41,006 bases of DNA from Rhodospirillaceae bacterium (GCA_023266845.1 JAHFPH010000014.1:1-41006), one strand, 5' to 3'; positions 1 through 7,949 are shown, counted from the first letter of the stretch. Notes: generated by a model from the letters alone, not told the origin. A program made the numbers and translations.

Positions 1-126
1 GTCATCCGCCAAACGGCCGTCGCGCTCGCGCTGATACATCGCGGGCAGCAGCTTGCGCAGCGCCAGATCGCCCGCGCCGCCGAACACCACCAGATCGAAC
101 GGGGCTACCCTGTCGTCGTCGGCCAT
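1..126 (-). CDS. zwf: Glucose-6-phosphate 1-dehydrogenase, N-terminal 42 residues (cut by window edge)
   Basis: The reverse strand from the ATG at 126 encodes a start matching the NADP-binding beginning of glucose-6-phosphate dehydrogenase: a short acidic leader, then FDLVVFGGAGDLALRKLLPA and a MYQRERDG segment. The family begins with a G-x-x-G-D-L-x-x-R-K-L-x-P-x-L dinucleotide-binding loop of this kind. The enzyme oxidises glucose-6-phosphate to 6-phosphogluconolactone in the cytoplasm and feeds the Entner-Doudoroff and pentose phosphate routes. The rest lies beyond base 1. It is the last visible gene of the minus-strand run and follows the glutathione transferase by 32 bases. The family call rests on this short stretch, but the motif is distinctive. 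Confidence 0.85.
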   Translation of the reverse strand, partial: MADDDRVAPFDLVVFGGAGDLALRKLLPAMYQRERDGRLADD

Positions 127-158
127 GTCAGGCGGGGCCTACGCTCAATGTGCCGCTC

Positions 159-773
159 TCATGGGACGGACATGCCTTTTTTCACCGCCGGCCGCGCGCC
201 GATCGCGTCGAACCAGCGCTTCACCCCGGGGAAATCCTTCAGGTCCACCAGATGCCATTCGTGCCGCGCCACCCAGGGATATGTCGCGATGTCGGCGATG
301 CTGTAGGCGCCGGCGAGATAGTCGTTCTGCTTCAAATGCCCGTCCAGCACGCCGTAGAGCCGCCGCGCCTCCTTGGTGTAGCGGTCGATGCCGTATTGGA
401 TTTTCTCGGGCGCCGCGCGCAGAAAATGATGCGCCTGGCCGAACATCGGTCCCACGCCGCCCATCTGGAACATCAGCCATTGCAGGGTTTTGTAGTAAAT
501 GGGCGGGTCCTTCTGCAGGAACTTGCCGGTCTTGTCGGCCAGGTAGATCAGGATCGCGCCCGATTCGAACAGCGCGAATTTCTTGCCGCCCGGCCCGTCA
601 TGGTCGACGATCGCCGGGATCTTGCTGTTCGGGCTGATGCGCACGAAATCGTCGGCGAATTGCTGGCCCTTGCTGATGTCGATCGGGAACACGCCGTATT
701 TCAGGCCCAATTCTTCCAGCATGACGGAAACCTTCCGCCCGTTCGGCGTGCTCCAGGTGTAGAGATCGATCAT
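159..773 (-). CDS. Glutathione S-transferase, YfcG/Nu-class-like
   Basis: A 204-residue soluble protein with the two-domain GST layout: a thioredoxin-fold N-terminus (about 1-85) and a helical C-terminal domain. It closely follows the pattern of E. coli YfcG, a disulfide-bond oxidoreductase. Shared features are the opening MIDLYTWSTPNGRKVSVMLE, the ISPNSKIPAIVDHDG segment with the cis-proline, the FESGAILIYLADKTG glutathione gamma-glutamyl site, and QWLMFQMGGVGPMFGQAHHF. Such Nu-class enzymes act through a Thr/Asn pair (here T9, N11) rather than a Tyr or Cys. It follows the PLP enzyme by 15 bases and precedes zwf, so co-transcription is likely. A reductase acting on glutathione disulfides is the best guess; the true substrate cannot be read from sequence. 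Confidence 0.88.
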   Translation of the reverse strand: MIDLYTWSTPNGRKVSVMLEELGLKYGVFPIDISKGQQFADDFVRISPNSKIPAIVDHDGPGGKKFALFESGAILIYLADKTGKFLQKDPPIYYKTLQWLMFQMGGVGPMFGQAHHFLRAAPEKIQYGIDRYTKEARRLYGVLDGHLKQNDYLAGAYSIADIATYPWVARHEWHLVDLKDFPGVKRWFDAIGARPAVKKGMSVP

Positions 774-788
774 TCCGTTCTTTCCTTT

Positions 789-1940
789 TCAGATCGCGTC
801 CAGCGCCTGGTTCAAGTCGCCGATCAGGTCATCGACATGCTCGATGCCGATCGACACGCGCAACAGGTCCTGCGGCACCGGGCTTTCCGGTCCCTCGACC
901 GAGCCGCGATGCTCGACCAGGCTTTCCACGCCGCCCAGCGACGTGGCGCGCACGAACACCTCCAGCTTCGCGACCGCCGCCAGCACGGCCTTGGGCCCGC
1001 CCTTGAAGCGCAGCGACAGCATGCCGCCGAAGCCACCTTGCATCTGCCGCGCCGCGACCGCGTGGCCGGGGTCGTTGCCCAGGCCCGGATAGCACACGCG
1101 CAACAGCTTGGGGTGGTCCTGGAAATGCCGGGCGATGGCAAGCGCGTTCTCCGACTGCCGGCGCACGCGCAGATGCAGCGTGCGCATGCCGCGCAACAGC
1201 AGCCAGGATTCGAACGGGCCCAGCACCGCGCCGCCCATCTGGCGCACGTATTTCACGCCCTGCCAGTACGCGTCGTCCTTGGCCGCGACCAGCGCGCCGG
1301 CGATCACGTCGCTATGCCCATTGAGGAACTTGGTGGCGGAATGCATCACGATATCGGCGCCGTGTTCGATCGGCCGCGTCAGCACGGGCGAGCCGGCGGT
1401 CGAATCGACCGCCAGCTTCGCCCCGGCTCGATGCGCGATCTCGGCGGCGGCCTTGATGTCGGTAACAGTCCAGGTGGGATTGGCCGGCGTTTCGATCCAC
1501 ACCAGCCTGGTTTTTCCCTTCTGCATGGCGGTTTCCAGCGGCTTCAGCTCGCCGGTCGGCACGAACGAGACTTTCAAGCCCCAAGGCTCGGCCCAGCCGC
1601 GCAGCCATTTCGGCAGGCCGTAATAGAGATTTTCCTGCACGACGACATGATCGCCGGGTCTCAGCGCCTGGAACGCCGCGGCGCTGGCGGCCATGCCCGA
1701 GGAGAAGAGCAGGGCGTCCGCGCCGCCTTCGAGCGCCGCCAGCAGCGCTTCGGGCTGTTTGTAGGAAACCGACTCGTCGCGGCTGTAGCTGCGCCCGCCG
1801 ATGAGCGTGTAGTCGGGCGCGCGCGCATAGGTCGTGGTCGGCACGATCGGCGGCACGACCGCGCCGCTGGATTTGTCGATCCAGCCCAGCGCCTGTACGG
1901 CCAGGGTTTCGGGGCGGTGTTTTTTGGACTTACCCGCCAT
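789..1940 (-). CDS. Trans-sulfuration PLP enzyme (cystathionine beta-lyase/gamma-synthase family)
   Basis: A 383-residue fold-type I PLP enzyme of the Cys/Met metabolism family. The substrate and PLP region SGMAASAAAFQAL lies near residues 81-93, ENLYYG near 103-108, the aspartate that contacts the pyridine nitrogen is in AVDSTAGSP (D179), and the Schiff-base lysine is in SATKFLNGHSD (K204). The start at 1940 is chosen because it overlaps the upstream stop by one base (TGATG) and gives a normal family N-terminus; an in-frame upstream extension would run through the neighbouring gene. Members cleave or form cystathionine-type thioethers in the cytoplasm. The substitution AGSP where many members have ATP suggests a MetC-like lyase, but lyase and synthase cannot be separated with confidence. 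Confidence 0.85.
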   Translation of the reverse strand: MAGKSKKHRPETLAVQALGWIDKSSGAVVPPIVPTTTYARAPDYTLIGGRSYSRDESVSYKQPEALLAALEGGADALLFSSGMAASAAAFQALRPGDHVVVQENLYYGLPKWLRGWAEPWGLKVSFVPTGELKPLETAMQKGKTRLVWIETPANPTWTVTDIKAAAEIAHRAGAKLAVDSTAGSPVLTRPIEHGADIVMHSATKFLNGHSDVIAGALVAAKDDAYWQGVKYVRQMGGAVLGPFESWLLLRGMRTLHLRVRRQSENALAIARHFQDHPKLLRVCYPGLGNDPGHAVAARQMQGGFGGMLSLRFKGGPKAVLAAVAKLEVFVRATSLGGVESLVEHRGSVEGPESPVPQDLLRVSIGIEHVDDLIGDLNQALDAI

Positions 1941-2323
1941 CAGGGCACGTTTCGCCAACTGCCGTCGGGCTGCTTGCAGGCTGTGCCCTTCAGCTCGCGC
2001 TTCTGGCCGTCGATTTCCACTGTGTTGGTAAAATTGCGGCATTCCATCTGGAAGGTCTGTGGCGGCTGCGCCGGGCCGGGCATCACGGTCTGCTCGGCGC
2101 CGACCGGCGCCAAGGCCAGCGTGCCCAGCACCGAACCGGCCAGGCCGCCGACGAACGCGCCCTGGCCGTTGCGGTATTGCGGCAGGGCGCTGAAGGTGAG
2201 ACCCAGATACGTGCCGGCCTCGGCGCCGACCGCCGCCTGGCCGAGCGAAGGATTTTGCGCCTCGGCCGCGCCGGCGAATGCGGCGGCGGCGATCGCGGCG
2301 ATGGTGAGCGGCGTGCGCGTCAT
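1940..2323 (-). CDS. Secreted protein with glycine-rich middle and 17-kDa-surface-antigen-like C-terminus
   Basis: A 127-residue protein with a clean Sec signal peptide (positively charged start, Ala-rich core, cleavage likely after AGAAEA near residue 22). No lipobox cysteine is seen, so it is probably periplasmic or loosely outer-membrane associated rather than a lipoprotein. The middle contains a small-residue stretch (GAFVGGLAGSVLGTLAL) like the glycine zipper of Rickettsia 17-kDa antigen relatives. The end (CRNFTNTVEIDG...GTACKQPDGSW) resembles the conserved tail of that family, with two cysteines that may pair. It lies 15 bases after the carbamoyltransferase and overlaps the PLP enzyme by one base. 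The specific role is unknown; envelope maintenance is inferred from family membership alone. Confidence 0.7.
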   Translation of the reverse strand: MTRTPLTIAAIAAAAFAGAAEAQNPSLGQAAVGAEAGTYLGLTFSALPQYRNGQGAFVGGLAGSVLGTLALAPVGAEQTVMPGPAQPPQTFQMECRNFTNTVEIDGQKRELKGTACKQPDGSWRNVP

Positions 2324-2338
2324 GACGGCATCTCCACT

Positions 2339-4174
2339 CTAATCCAACTCGAACTTGTTCTTATAGTCCAGCCTAAGCGCCGGGTCCTGGTCGGCCTTGT
2401 CCAGAATACAGTTGCCCACGGCCAGAGTTTCGATCTCCGTTCCCATGAAGCAGCGGAACGCGTCCTCGGGCGTGCAGACGATCGGCTCGCCGCGCACGTT
2501 GAAGCTGGTGTTGACGATCACTGGGCAGCCGGTGATGGCCTTGAACGCGCTGATCAGCGCGTGATAGCGCGGGTTGGTTTCCTGGTGCACGGTCTGGATG
2601 CGCGCGGAATAGTCCACGTGCGTCACCGCCGGAATCTCGCTGCGCGGCACGTTCAGCTTGTCGATGCCGAACAGCTTGTTTTCCTCGGGCGTCATCGCGC
2701 GCCGCCGGCGCTGCACCACGTCGGCCACCAGCAGCATGTAGGGGCTGTCGGTGTCCAGCTCGAACCAATCCGCCACGTCCTCGCGCAAAACCGAGGGGGC
2801 GAACGGCCGGAAGCTCTCGCGGTACTTGACCTTCAGGTTCAGCATTTTTTGCATGCTGGGCGAGCGCGCGTCGCCCAGGACCGACCGGCCGCCCAGCGCG
2901 CGAGGCCCAAATTCCATGCGGCCCTGGAACCAGCCCAAAGCCTTGCCCTCGGCCAACGCCTTGGCCGAGGCCTCGATCGCGCCGCGCTCGTCCACTACCT
3001 TGAAGCGCGCACCCGCCCGCGCCAGCCGCTGCTCGATATCGGCTTGCTCGAAGGCGGGTCCAAGATAGCTGCCGTCCATGCCGTCGATCTTGCCGTTCGG
3101 CTGGCGCGGCCGGTGCTGGTACAGGTGATAGGCCAATAGCGCCGCGCCCAGCGCGCCGCCGGCGTCGCCCGCCGCGGGCTGCACCCAGATTTTGTCGAAC
3201 TGCCCGGCGCGCAGTACCTTGCCGTTGGCGACGCAGTTCAGCGCCACGCCGCCCGCCAGGCACAAATTCTTGCAGCCGGTTTCCTTGGCCAGGGCGCGGG
3301 TCAGGCGCAGCACCACTTTCTCGGTCACGGCCTGGATCGACGCGGCTATATCCATCTCGCGCTGCGTCAGCAACTGGTCGGGCTTGCGCGGCGGGCCGCC
3401 GAACAGGGCGTCGAATTTCTCGTTCGTCATGCGCAGGCCGGTGCAATAGTCGAAATAGTCGAGGTTCAGGCGGAACGTGCCGTCGTCCTTGACGTCGATC
3501 AGGTTGTCCAGGATCGCCTGCATGAAGCGCGGCTCGCCATAGGGCGCCAGGCCCATCACCTTGTATTCGCCCGAGTTGACCTTGAACCCGGTGTAGTAGG
3601 TGAAGGCGGAATAGAGCAGACCCAGCGAATGCGGAAAATGGATCTCGCGGCGCATCTCGAGCTCGCTGCCGCGCCCGTATCCGACCGAGGTGGTGGCCCA
3701 TTCGCCCACTCCGTCCATGGTCAGGATCACCGCCTCGTCGTAGGGCGAGGGAAAGAAGGCCGATGCCGCGTGCGACTGGTGATGCTCGGCGAACAGCAGC
3801 TTGTTTTCCCAATCGAAGCCGGGAAACGATTTGCGCAGCTCGTCGCGCAGCAGGTATTTCTGGAAAAACTTCTCGCGCATCCACACCGGTATCGCCTTCG
3901 AGAAGCTGGCGAAGCCGCGCGGCGCGAAGGCGAGATAGGTCTCCACTAGCCGTTCGAACTTTAGGAACGGCTTGTCGTAGAACGCGACGAAATCGACCTG
4001 GTCAAGGCCGACTCCGGCGTGCTTCAGGCAATACGCCACCGCGTTGCCGGGAAATTCGGAGTCGTGCTTTTTGCGGGTGAAGCGCTCTTCCTGGGCGGCC
4101 GCGACGATGCGGCCGTCCTCGACCAGCGCCGCGGCGCTGTCGTGGTAATAGGCGCTGAGGCCCAGGATGCGCAT
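2339..4174 (-). CDS. Carbamoyltransferase, NodU/CmcH family
   Basis: A 611-residue cytoplasmic enzyme with the two-domain architecture of O-carbamoyltransferases such as NodU, CmcH and TobZ. The ASKHA-like N-terminus opens with RILGLSAYYHDSAAALVEDG and QEERFTRKKHD. EHHQSHAASAFF (about residues 131-142) supplies metal-binding histidines, LTMDGVGEW follows near 170, and CLAGGVALNCVANGK lies near 305. The YrdC-like C-terminal half carries MEFGPRALGGRSVLGDAR and FRPFAPSVL. Known members transfer a carbamoyl group from carbamoyl phosphate through a carbamoyl-adenylate onto a hydroxyl of a sugar or antibiotic. It is 16 bases downstream of the 49-residue protein and close to sugar-nucleotide genes, so a glycan or glycolipid acceptor is the best inference. 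Confidence 0.93.
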   Translation of the reverse strand: MRILGLSAYYHDSAAALVEDGRIVAAAQEERFTRKKHDSEFPGNAVAYCLKHAGVGLDQVDFVAFYDKPFLKFERLVETYLAFAPRGFASFSKAIPVWMREKFFQKYLLRDELRKSFPGFDWENKLLFAEHHQSHAASAFFPSPYDEAVILTMDGVGEWATTSVGYGRGSELEMRREIHFPHSLGLLYSAFTYYTGFKVNSGEYKVMGLAPYGEPRFMQAILDNLIDVKDDGTFRLNLDYFDYCTGLRMTNEKFDALFGGPPRKPDQLLTQREMDIAASIQAVTEKVVLRLTRALAKETGCKNLCLAGGVALNCVANGKVLRAGQFDKIWVQPAAGDAGGALGAALLAYHLYQHRPRQPNGKIDGMDGSYLGPAFEQADIEQRLARAGARFKVVDERGAIEASAKALAEGKALGWFQGRMEFGPRALGGRSVLGDARSPSMQKMLNLKVKYRESFRPFAPSVLREDVADWFELDTDSPYMLLVADVVQRRRRAMTPEENKLFGIDKLNVPRSEIPAVTHVDYSARIQTVHQETNPRYHALISAFKAITGCPVIVNTSFNVRGEPIVCTPEDAFRCFMGTEIETLAVGNCILDKADQDPALRLDYKNKFELD

Positions 4175-4190
4175 TCCGGCGGGTCCGGCT

Positions 4191-4340
4191 CTAGAACAGT
4201 GTGTAGATGAACGGGGCCACGGCGCTGCCCTTGGTCACCACCACCAACCCGCCGAACACCGCCATCATTACCAGGATCGGCAGCAACCAGAACTTCTTGC
4301 GGGCGCGCATGAACGCCCATAATTCACGGATGAACGACAT
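4191..4340 (-). CDS. 49-residue single-pass membrane protein, DUF5989/SxtK type
   Basis: Reading the reverse strand from the ATG at 4340 to TAG at 4191 gives a protein that starts MSFIRELWAFMRARKKFWLL, continues with a hydrophobic helix (about residues 18-37) and ends in a short AVAPFIYTLF tail. This pattern of a short amphipathic start, RKKFWL and one TM helix is typical of the tiny proteins found next to NodU-type carbamoyltransferases and SxtJ-like proteins. It sits 10 bases after the SxtJ-like gene and 16 bases before the carbamoyltransferase. Its function is unknown; it may anchor or assist the carbamoyltransferase at the inner membrane. It is easily missed because of its length. The codon bias and tight spacing support a real gene. 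Confidence 0.85.
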   Translation of the reverse strand: MSFIRELWAFMRARKKFWLLPILVMMAVFGGLVVVTKGSAVAPFIYTLF

Positions 4341-4350
4341 CGATTCCCGC

Positions 4351-4779
4351 CTAGAACTGGTTTTTCATCGTATCCGGCGCTGGGCCGGGCGGTTGGCGCT
4401 CGATCCAATACGTCTTGGCTCCGGGCTCGCGCTTCAGCCGCAGCAGATCCTTGCCCATCAGGCGCATCGCGACGCCCATCGGTGTGATCGCCAGATAGAA
4501 TAGCATCGCCATGATGATCGGCGTCACCACCTTGTGCAGCACAAGCCCGAGCTTGAGCCACAGGCGGTTGAGGGGCGCCAAAAGTTGGGGTGCGAGCAAG
4601 GCGAGAGCGGCAAAGGCCAGCGCCAAGCCAAGGAACACCCACCCCCAGATCGACCAGCCGCGCCAGAGCTTCAGCAGCGTCAGCAGCGTGAAGAACCCGG
4701 CGAACACCAGCCCGAAGGACCGGTCCGAAGAGCCGATTACCTGCTCGTCACGCTTCAGGCGTTCATGCGTGGACGACAA
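4351..4779 (-). CDS. SxtJ-like membrane protein
   Basis: A 142-residue protein with an N-terminal cytoplasmic segment (ERLKRDEQVIGSSDRSFG), two close hydrophobic helices (about 24-38 and 45-65), then a longer helix (about 85-103) and a charged tail. The segments RSFGLVFAGFF, APQLLAPLNRLWLKLG and ITPMGVAMRLMGKDLLRLK fit the SxtJ family, named from a saxitoxin cluster but widespread beside NodU-type carbamoyltransferases. No catalytic motif is visible. It lies 12 bases after the SMR-like gene and 10 before the 49-residue gene, forming a cassette with the carbamoyltransferase. The name implies no toxin production. A structural role in a membrane-bound carbamoylation complex is inference. Confidence 0.8.
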   Translation of the reverse strand: MSSTHERLKRDEQVIGSSDRSFGLVFAGFFTLLTLLKLWRGWSIWGWVFLGLALAFAALALLAPQLLAPLNRLWLKLGLVLHKVVTPIIMAMLFYLAITPMGVAMRLMGKDLLRLKREPGAKTYWIERQPPGPAPDTMKNQF

Positions 4780-4791
4780 CGCCTTATGCCT

Positions 4792-5142
4792 CTAGCTGCG
4801 CGCGACTAGGACGACGCCGATGAAGATCACCGCGATCCCGGCGATGCGCAGCATCGGCAGCGCTTCGTCCAGGCGCCAGGCGGCGGCGATGGCGCTGGCC
4901 GCGAGCGTAAGCCCGATGGCGATCGGATAGGACACGGATAGGGGCTGGCGCGCCAGCACCACCAGCCATAGGACGAAGCTGACCGTATAGATCACCAAGC
5001 CCGCGGTGGCCTGCAACGCGCCGGAAACGGTGACGCCCGCGCCCGCCGCCATCGGCGACAGCGCCGGCTTCAGCAGCAACAGGCCCCAGACGCTGAGGAT
5101 CGTGTAGCCCGCGTAGCAGGCGATATCGATCAAGGACGACAT
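4792..5142 (-). CDS. Four-TM SMR-like small transporter, ArnE/ArnF-type candidate
   Basis: A 116-residue protein of four hydrophobic helices with almost no loops, the size and layout of the small multidrug resistance fold. Helix 4 ends in the usual IAGIAVIFIGVVLVARS. EmrE-type drug/proton antiporters need a glutamate in helix 1; here that helix (residues 10-25) has none, and the only nearby acid is D6. This makes a drug/H+ antiporter unlikely and points to the ArnE/ArnF or EamA-related branch, whose members flip undecaprenyl-linked sugars. It starts 30 bases after the nucleotide-sugar dehydrogenase and is followed in 12 bases by the SxtJ-like gene, which fits a glycolipid flippase. The substrate is unknown, and partnership with a second SMR subunit is not visible here. 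Confidence 0.72.
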   Translation of the reverse strand: MSSLIDIACYAGYTILSVWGLLLLKPALSPMAAGAGVTVSGALQATAGLVIYTVSFVLWLVVLARQPLSVSYPIAIGLTLAASAIAAAWRLDEALPMLRIAGIAVIFIGVVLVARS

Positions 5143-5172
5143 GGTGCCTCCAAACGCCGATTTGCGGCCGCG

Positions 5173-6501
5173 TCAGGCCTGGACGATCTTGCCGCGCCCC
5201 GTTTTGACGCCGCGCGTGGCGTTGCGTGTGTCCACCACCAGCCGCGCGTTCTTCACTACGGCGCCATAGTCCACCGCGTCGTGATCGGTGCAGATCAACG
5301 CCGCGTCGTAGCGCTTGAAATCCGCGGGCCGCCATTTGACGCCCTTCATGCCCGCCAGCGAGGCGTGCTCGCGCGTCGAGGGAAGCACCGGCACGAACGG
5401 ATCGTAGAAATCCACCGCCGCGCCGCGCTCCTGCAGCAACTCGATCAGCCGGAAGGCGGGGCTTTCGCGGATATCGTCCACGTTCTTCTTATAGGCCACG
5501 CCCAGCAACAGGATGCGCGTGCCGTTCAGGCCGCGCTTGAACCGCTGGTCGAGCGCGTCGGACAGCACTCGCACGACGTAGAGCGGCATGTCCTGGTTCA
5601 CTTCGCCCGCCAGCTCGATGAAGCGCGTGGCGACGCCGAATTCGCGCGCCTTCCAGGTGAGATAGAAGGGGTCGATCGGAATGCAGTGCCCGCCAAGGCC
5701 GGGGCCGGGATAGAACGGCATGTAGCCGAAGGGCTTCGATTTCGCCGCCTCGATCACTTCCCAGATGTCGATCCCCATGCGGGTGAAGATCACCTTCAGC
5801 TCGTTCACCAGCGCGATGTTGACCGCGCGGAAGATGTTTTCCGTCAGCTTCACGGCTTCGGCGGTCTGGGTGGACGACACGGGCACCACGCCCGCCACGA
5901 CCTGGCCGTACAGCGCATGCGCCAGATCGCGCGCCTTGTCGCCGTCGCCGCCCACCACCTTGGGGATCACGCGCGTGTTGAACTTGGGATTGCCGGGGTC
6001 TTCGCGCTCCGGGCTGTAGGCCAGATAGAAGTCGCGGCCCGATTTCAGCCCCGTGGCCTCGAGCACCGGTTTCAGCTCCTCGGCCGTGGTGCCGGGATAG
6101 GTGGTCGATTCCAGCACGATCAGCTGGCCTTGGCGCAGATGCTTGGCCACGGTCTTGCCGGTTTCAACCACATAGGTCATGTCCGGCTCGCGGTGGCGGG
6201 TCAGCGGCGTGGGCACGCAGATCAAAATCGCGTCGGCGGTCTTGAGCTTAGAGAAATCGGCGGTCGCCTCGAAGCGCCCAGTCTTGACCATGCGCTTCAC
6301 GCGCGCGTGGTCGATGGTCTTGATCGGCGATCGTCCGACGTTGAGACCCTTCACCTTCACGTCGTCGATATCGCAGCCCAGCGTATCGTAGCCCTTGTCG
6401 TTGAACGCCTCGATCAGCGGCAGGCCGACATAGCCGAGGCCGATCACCGCGATACGGGCGGTTTTGTCGAAGAAACGCTGTTTCAGCTCACGCGCGAACA
6501 T
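5173..6501 (-). CDS. Nucleotide-sugar dehydrogenase (UDP-GlcNAc/UDP-GalNAc 6-dehydrogenase type)
   Basis: A 442-residue UDP-glucose/GDP-mannose dehydrogenase family enzyme. The N-terminal Rossmann loop is GLGYVGLP (G21-x-G23-x-x-G26), CVPTPL lies near residue 95, and ESTTYPGTT near 131. YSPEREDPGNPKFN near 162 is the signature of the TviB/WbpA-like UDP-HexNAc branch rather than simple UDP-glucose dehydrogenases. The catalytic cysteine is C273 in GPGLGGHCIPIDPFY, and LLLGVAYKKNVDDIRESPA begins the C-terminal domain. The enzyme performs the two-step NAD-dependent oxidation of a UDP-sugar to its uronate for surface polysaccharide. It is the first gene of the minus-strand run and diverges from the O-antigen ligase-like gene. 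The exact sugar (GlcNAc or GalNAc) is not resolved. Confidence 0.9.
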   Translation of the reverse strand: MFARELKQRFFDKTARIAVIGLGYVGLPLIEAFNDKGYDTLGCDIDDVKVKGLNVGRSPIKTIDHARVKRMVKTGRFEATADFSKLKTADAILICVPTPLTRHREPDMTYVVETGKTVAKHLRQGQLIVLESTTYPGTTAEELKPVLEATGLKSGRDFYLAYSPEREDPGNPKFNTRVIPKVVGGDGDKARDLAHALYGQVVAGVVPVSSTQTAEAVKLTENIFRAVNIALVNELKVIFTRMGIDIWEVIEAAKSKPFGYMPFYPGPGLGGHCIPIDPFYLTWKAREFGVATRFIELAGEVNQDMPLYVVRVLSDALDQRFKRGLNGTRILLLGVAYKKNVDDIRESPAFRLIELLQERGAAVDFYDPFVPVLPSTREHASLAGMKGVKWRPADFKRYDAALICTDHDAVDYGAVVKNARLVVDTRNATRGVKTGRGKIVQA

Positions 6502-6686
6502 GGTTGGCCTTTGGGGCGCTCTGGCGGGAATGCCGCATTGTTAAGGGCAGGGCACGGGGGGCTTTCAACTGGGCTTGGATAGCGGCCTAAAGGCTTGTCC
6601 GTCAACCGGCTTTCGGGCCCGAGGGGGCACGATGCAATGCCCGGGCAAGCTGGACAGAGGCGCCAATTCCGGGCATCCAAGGGCCC
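6502..6686. promoter_or_regulatory. Divergent intergenic region between two polysaccharide blocks
   Basis: This 185-bp gap separates the minus-strand dehydrogenase run from the plus-strand ligase run, so promoters for both must lie here or overlap the genes. I see no convincing -35/-10 pair. It contains a 10-bp perfect palindrome, TGCCCGGGCA at 6638-6647, which could be an operator but also fits chance in GC-rich DNA. No ORF with convincing coding character is present. Confidence 0.4.
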
Positions 6687-7949
6687 ATGACCGATCCCCA
6701 GGCTGCAACGCGCCCCGGGCTTCGCTTCGGCGGCGGGGACGTGTTGGCGCTTACCCTGTTGCTGGCGCCGCCGGTGGCGATCTATGCGTCCGCTGGGATC
6801 GCGCTGTTGGCGATCATGGCGGCCCTGGCGATCATCGCGTTGAACGCGCTCAACCGGCGCTGGCCCGATATTGGCGCGAAGACGGTACTCGCGGCGCTGA
6901 TCCTGGTTGCGGTTTGGGGCGCCGTGTCGGCGCTGTGGTCGATCCGCCCGGACGAAAGCCTGAAACGCGCGCTGCAGCTCGCGGGGATTTTCCTCGCCGG
7001 CGGTATTCTGTTGGGCGCGGCGCAAGATTTGGACGATGGGCAGCGCAAACGCGTCGCAATGGCGGCGGTCGCGGGCATCGCGCTGGCGCTTGCTCTTGTT
7101 TTCTTCGAGCGGCTGACCGGGGGCGCGCTGCGGCGTCTGTTCGAGCCGGGCGTCGAGGCACCGCTCAGCGCGATGAACCGCGCATCGACGCTGCTGGTGC
7201 TGCTGTCGTCCGCGCCGGCCGCGTATCTGTGGCGCGACGGCCGCCATGCCGGCGTGATCGCTCTGGTCGTCGGCGTCGGTGCCGCCGCGTTCGCTTTGGA
7301 AAGCGCCTCGGCACGAGTCGCCTGGGGTGTCGCCGTCACGGCTGCGATTCTGGCGTGGTTTCTACCGCGCCTGACCGTTGCGTTGCTGGCCATTGGCGTC
7401 GCCGCGTCGATCCTGTTGGCGCCGGTAGCGGTGAGCCTGCTGCCCAATCCCGATCCGCGGAATGTCGAGCGGCGCGCGCATCTGCCGCCTTCGGCGGCGC
7501 ATCGCGCCCTGATCTGGCACTACGCCGCCGGCAAGATCGACGAGCGTCCGCTTTGGGGCTGGGGATTGGATGCGTCGCGCTCCCTGCCCGATGCGCGCGC
7601 GATGATTCCCTGGGACATGGGTCCGCAGCCGCCGGGCGCGCCGCGCTACGCCACCATCGTGCTGATGCCGCTGCATCCGCACAACGCGCCGCTGCAATGG
7701 CGCTTGGAGCTGGGCCTGCCCGGCGCGTTGCTGGGTACGGGCGTGGCCTTATTGGCGCTGGCGAGCGTGGAGCGCGCGGCGATCGGCCGCGCCGAGCGCG
7801 CCGGGGCGCTGGCGCTGCTCGCCGCCGGGCTGACCGTGGCCGTCATCAGCTACGGCGCGTGGCAAAGCTGGTGGCTGTTGGGCCTGTTCCTGGCCGCCGC
7901 GGGCATGGCCGCCGCGTCCAGGCGCGCTTCCAGCGGGAAGCCGGCTTGA
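6687..7949 (+). CDS. O-antigen ligase/polymerase-like (Wzy_C) membrane protein
   Basis: A 420-residue polytopic inner-membrane protein with about ten to twelve hydrophobic segments. A large periplasmic loop (about residues 255-330) carries SAAHRALIWHYAAGKIDERPLWGWGLDASR and an MPLHPHNAPLQWRLELG segment. The loop pattern R-x-x-[IL]-W followed by P-x-x-G-W-G and a conserved H-x-H-N is characteristic of WaaL ligases and related Wzy polymerases. It would join or polymerise undecaprenyl-linked glycan units in the periplasm. The ATG at 6687 gives a short cytoplasmic start before the first helix. It opens the plus-strand block and is followed after 72 bases by rfbB. Ligase and polymerase functions cannot be told apart from sequence. 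Confidence 0.82.
   Translation: MTDPQAATRPGLRFGGGDVLALTLLLAPPVAIYASAGIALLAIMAALAIIALNALNRRWPDIGAKTVLAALILVAVWGAVSALWSIRPDESLKRALQLAGIFLAGGILLGAAQDLDDGQRKRVAMAAVAGIALALALVFFERLTGGALRRLFEPGVEAPLSAMNRASTLLVLLSSAPAAYLWRDGRHAGVIALVVGVGAAAFALESASARVAWGVAVTAAILAWFLPRLTVALLAIGVAASILLAPVAVSLLPNPDPRNVERRAHLPPSAAHRALIWHYAAGKIDERPLWGWGLDASRSLPDARAMIPWDMGPQPPGAPRYATIVLMPLHPHNAPLQWRLELGLPGALLGTGVALLALASVERAAIGRAERAGALALLAAGLTVAVISYGAWQSWWLLGLFLAAAGMAAASRRASSGKPA

Noticed and set aside
150..2342. 730-codon open frame on the plus strand
   Set aside because: It lies antisense to the GST, PLP and 17-kDa-like genes, which have clear domains. The protein is His/Arg/Ala-rich without family features, as usual for shadow frames in GC-rich DNA.
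4351..4779. Saxitoxin biosynthesis gene
   Set aside because: The SxtJ name reflects family history only; no other saxitoxin genes are present and the family is widespread beside carbamoyltransferases.
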